Shown here piece after piece: positions 62,108 through 64,000 of a DNA stretch of 64,000 nucleotides (positions are counted from its first letter, which is position 1; every line of letters begins with the position of its first letter). Made by a program: the position numbers and the translations under genes. This DNA comes from Flectobacillus sp049240685. Its GTDB lineage: Bacteria; Bacteroidota; Bacteroidia; Cytophagales; Spirosomataceae. The notes under the pieces are model-generated. The model was not told the origin of the DNA. It searched no databases and was given only the letters and a program-made list of their open reading frames with translations. The stretch lies in NCBI RefSeq assembly GCF_049240685.1, contig NZ_JBMLSD010000437.1:23920-87919 (forward strand). Reading direction: 5' to 3'.

Positions 62108-63598
62108 TTAATGATTTATCTCTGTAATAGCAGCTTGCGCTTTATTATCTACAGAATTTTTATATTCATGTTTTTTGTAAGAAAGTGCTTTTTCGAACCA
62201 TGTGAGGGCTTTTTTTACCTCTTTTTTCCTCTGATAAATATATCCCAATTGTAAAGAAGAGCTTGCACCAAAGTGCGTATCTAGGTTTTGGGCAAGGGTA
62301 ATACTTTTTTCAAAAACTTGAATAGCTAAGTCAGTATCACCCAAATTTTGGTAAATTCTCCCTTTTCGAAAGTTGAACTCAGCTTTGTCTAAATTGCTAC
62401 TCAGGGTATTTTCATTGATGTCTTTGATATTCTCTAAGGCTTCTTTATAATATCCACCATCAATTGCCAGACGAGCTTGAAGTAAGTTTTTGTTGGGCAA
62501 TTGCTTCGTATTGGTATAATTATCATAAAACTTTTGAGCCGCCTTGTCAGACTCCGATAGCTTTTTGCCGTATTGATTAATATTTTGTAGAAAAGAATTC
62601 GCTTGCTGGCTTTCATTATTCAAATAATTGATAATGAATAATTTATAATAGCTATCTTTTATAAAACTATGTCCTTTGAATTTCTTTAAATAGGCTTGAT
62701 AACAACTTTCAGCTTTGGTATAATTTCCTTTTTGTAGATAAATCTCTGCTGTATAGAAATCGAAAATTGGTAGAGGTAAATACCCATTGCCATTTTGGAC
62801 TTTTTGCAGAATTTTCCAAGCTTGGTCACTTTTATTATCTTTTTCAGAAATCGCTACTCCTAAAAATAAAGCGAGCTCGCTATCGGTATGCTTTTGTACA
62901 AAATCATTGACTTCCGTGCGTACTTTATCGTTTATTGGAAGAATATAACTTTGAATAAAAAGCTTAAAAAATTTCGCTTCAAAACCTGTAATCTTATCCT
63001 GACTGGCGATTTCCAACTCACGAATACCTTGGTCGATATTGCCTTTCAAGCCTAACATTTTGGTAATCCATCGGTAGTTTTCTGGCACCGAACCAATGAG
63101 TACATGAATGACTCCAAGTATCTTATAATTGGCGGTATAGTTGGGAAAAAGCTTTTTATTTTCCTCCAACAATTTATAGGCGCTCATGACGGACATACCC
63201 GCCTTGGTTTCATGTCCGAGTTTCATTTGAACTAAGGCCAAATAAAATTTTAGTTCGGCGCGAAGTTGGCGTTGCTGAGGTGCTTTAGTATCGAGGTCAT
63301 CAATTACATCGAGTGCATCGTCCACTTTGTCGACCAACTTCTCATATTCGGCCTCATTCTCGCTTGCATATACATTAACAGCATCCACCAAACAGTCAAC
63401 CCAAATTTTATAACCATTATTCGGAGACTCTTTACCACTCAACTGTTTGGCATGAGTCAATCGTAACTTAGTAATTTCGTTATAGGCATTTTGAAGATTT
63501 GTATTAAAATCAAAATCTTGTGCCAACCCATTCATGATTGAAGAAAGAATGAATATAACGGTCAAAGAAAAAGCTCTGTGAAATTTGAGTACTATCAT
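62108..63598 (-). CDS. Secreted tetratricopeptide-repeat protein
   Basis: 496 residues with a signal peptide (to about Leu-Ala-Gln, 27). The body is all helical, with TPR units clearest at about 285-320 (FYTAEIYLQKGNYTKAESCY), 380-400 and 405-490 (FRKGRIYQNLGDTDLAIQVF; LQLGYIYQRKKEVKKALTWF). FPNYTANYKILGVIHVLIGS and PENYRWITKMLGLKG (about 160-195) suggest a family with a conserved central segment. TPR proteins mediate protein contacts in the periplasm. It comes before the cysteine desulfurase (47-nt gap). Function unknown. Confidence 0.8.
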   Translation of the reverse strand: MIVLKFHRAFSLTVIFILSSIMNGLAQDFDFNTNLQNAYNEITKLRLTHAKQLSGKESPNNGYKIWVDCLVDAVNVYASENEAEYEKLVDKVDDALDVIDDLDTKAPQQRQLRAELKFYLALVQMKLGHETKAGMSVMSAYKLLEENKKLFPNYTANYKILGVIHVLIGSVPENYRWITKMLGLKGNIDQGIRELEIASQDKITGFEAKFFKLFIQSYILPINDKVRTEVNDFVQKHTDSELALFLGVAISEKDNKSDQAWKILQKVQNGNGYLPLPIFDFYTAEIYLQKGNYTKAESCYQAYLKKFKGHSFIKDSYYKLFIINYLNNESQQANSFLQNINQYGKKLSESDKAAQKFYDNYTNTKQLPNKNLLQARLAIDGGYYKEALENIKDINENTLSSNLDKAEFNFRKGRIYQNLGDTDLAIQVFEKSITLAQNLDTHFGASSSLQLGYIYQRKKEVKKALTWFEKALSYKKHEYKNSVDNKAQAAITEINH

Positions 63599-63792
63599 TA
63601 GCCATGAATCAGGAGCAAAAAGCTACCGTATTTATTTTTTGTAAAATCGATTGAGGACTTTGAGTAACACTTCCTCACCCCTTCATATAAAGATTCGAAC
63701 TATTCAATATGATGACTGATCGAGGAAATAGTCCTAAAAATTTTGGTGTGATGGAAAGTGTGTGTATTATCATGTTAGTTGATTAATTTTTA

Positions 63793-63824
63793 CAAAAATA
63801 TATAATCTATAGAATATATAGATT
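63793..63824 (-). promoter_or_regulatory. TPR-gene promoter with AATCTATA-N5-TATAGATT element
   Basis: On the minus strand the -7 box TATTTTTG (complement of 63793-63800) is exact, and the perfect inverted repeat at 63804-63824 takes the place of the -33 region, 3 nt upstream. The start is predicted near 63786, leaving a leader of about 190 nt before the TPR ATG. The same repeat lies before the SusC gene. Confidence 0.6.
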
Positions 63825-64000
63825 AAAAAGAGTGAAATTTTTTTATAGAATGGAAAAATTACACATAGTAGGTAAAAATGTACCTTATAGCTTAAAAATT
63901 GAAATAAATGGTATTTTGAAAAAGATATAACAAAGCGGTACAGTAAAACTTGAGTAAATCATCATACTTTTTTTTAAAAAGTTTTGTACCAGAAAACGGA
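63825..64000. other. AT-rich right end of the window, nothing recognised
   Basis: No open reading frame or hairpin of note. A single TTTTGTACCA word (63982-63991) also occurs in the operator at 8539, which may be chance. Confidence 0.4.

Overview
The window is AT-rich DNA from a member of the Bacteroidota, most likely an environmental Cytophagales-type bacterium. The evidence is the SusC/SusD pair, CarboxypepD_reg-fused TonB receptors, HmuY-type lipoprotein, GH127/GH2/DUF4965/DUF5703 polysaccharide enzymes, weak Shine-Dalgarno sites and several promoters of the Bacteroidetes type (TTTG or TTG, about 20 nt, TAnnTTTG). The genus cannot be told from the sequence alone. A Rep_3 initiator with iterons, a parA-parB pair and an array of parS-like palindromes lie together at 16.9-21.5 kb, so the window probably belongs to a large plasmid or chromid, or to a chromosome carrying an integrated one.

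Layout. 1-8.5 kb (minus strand): an operon with a GH127 enzyme, a RuBisCO-like protein, a BNR/Asp-box propeller protein, a GH43-like lipoprotein, an Asp/Glu racemase-family protein and a BASS transporter. It reads like release, uptake and catabolism of an unusual plant-wall sugar or sugar acid. 8.7-16.1 kb (plus): a DUF5703 hydrolase, a GH5-like enzyme, two decayed enzyme fragments and a DUF4965 'glutaminase-like' protein. 16.9-21.5 kb: the replication and partition module. 21.7-29.5 kb: a complete heme-uptake operon (TonB receptor, HmuY, HmuT, HmuU, HmuV, HmuS). 29.8-39.4 kb: two more TonB receptors for iron chelates, each preceded by a small exported protein ending in a Leu-Lys-Pro-Pro type tail, plus two PepSY membrane proteins and an orphan HigA-like regulator. 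39.5-44.8 kb: a cytochrome-b-like membrane protein, a Fic AMPylase-type protein and a GH2 beta-galactosidase. 45.5-53.6 kb: two signalling clusters, a multi-PAS histidine kinase with two receiver proteins and an OmpR/HAMP-kinase pair, followed by a UspA-like protein. 53.8-59.5 kb: a small lipoprotein and a SusC/SusD pair. 59.8-63.6 kb: a DUF1684 protein, a cysteine desulfurase crossed by an artefactual scaffold gap, and a TPR protein.

The genes fit a life of scavenging: SusCD and glycosidases for plant-type glycans, three TonB systems plus reductase-like PepSY proteins for heme and iron, and many sensors. The non-coding DNA is unusually rich. It holds at least four families of dispersed, mostly palindromic repeats, two forms of iterons in strict alternation, a 77-bp parS-like array, a shared AATCTATA-N5-TATAGATT promoter element at two distant operons, and a 21-bp-spaced direct-repeat operator in the glycan locus. 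No tRNA, rRNA, CRISPR array, transposase or known anti-phage system was seen.
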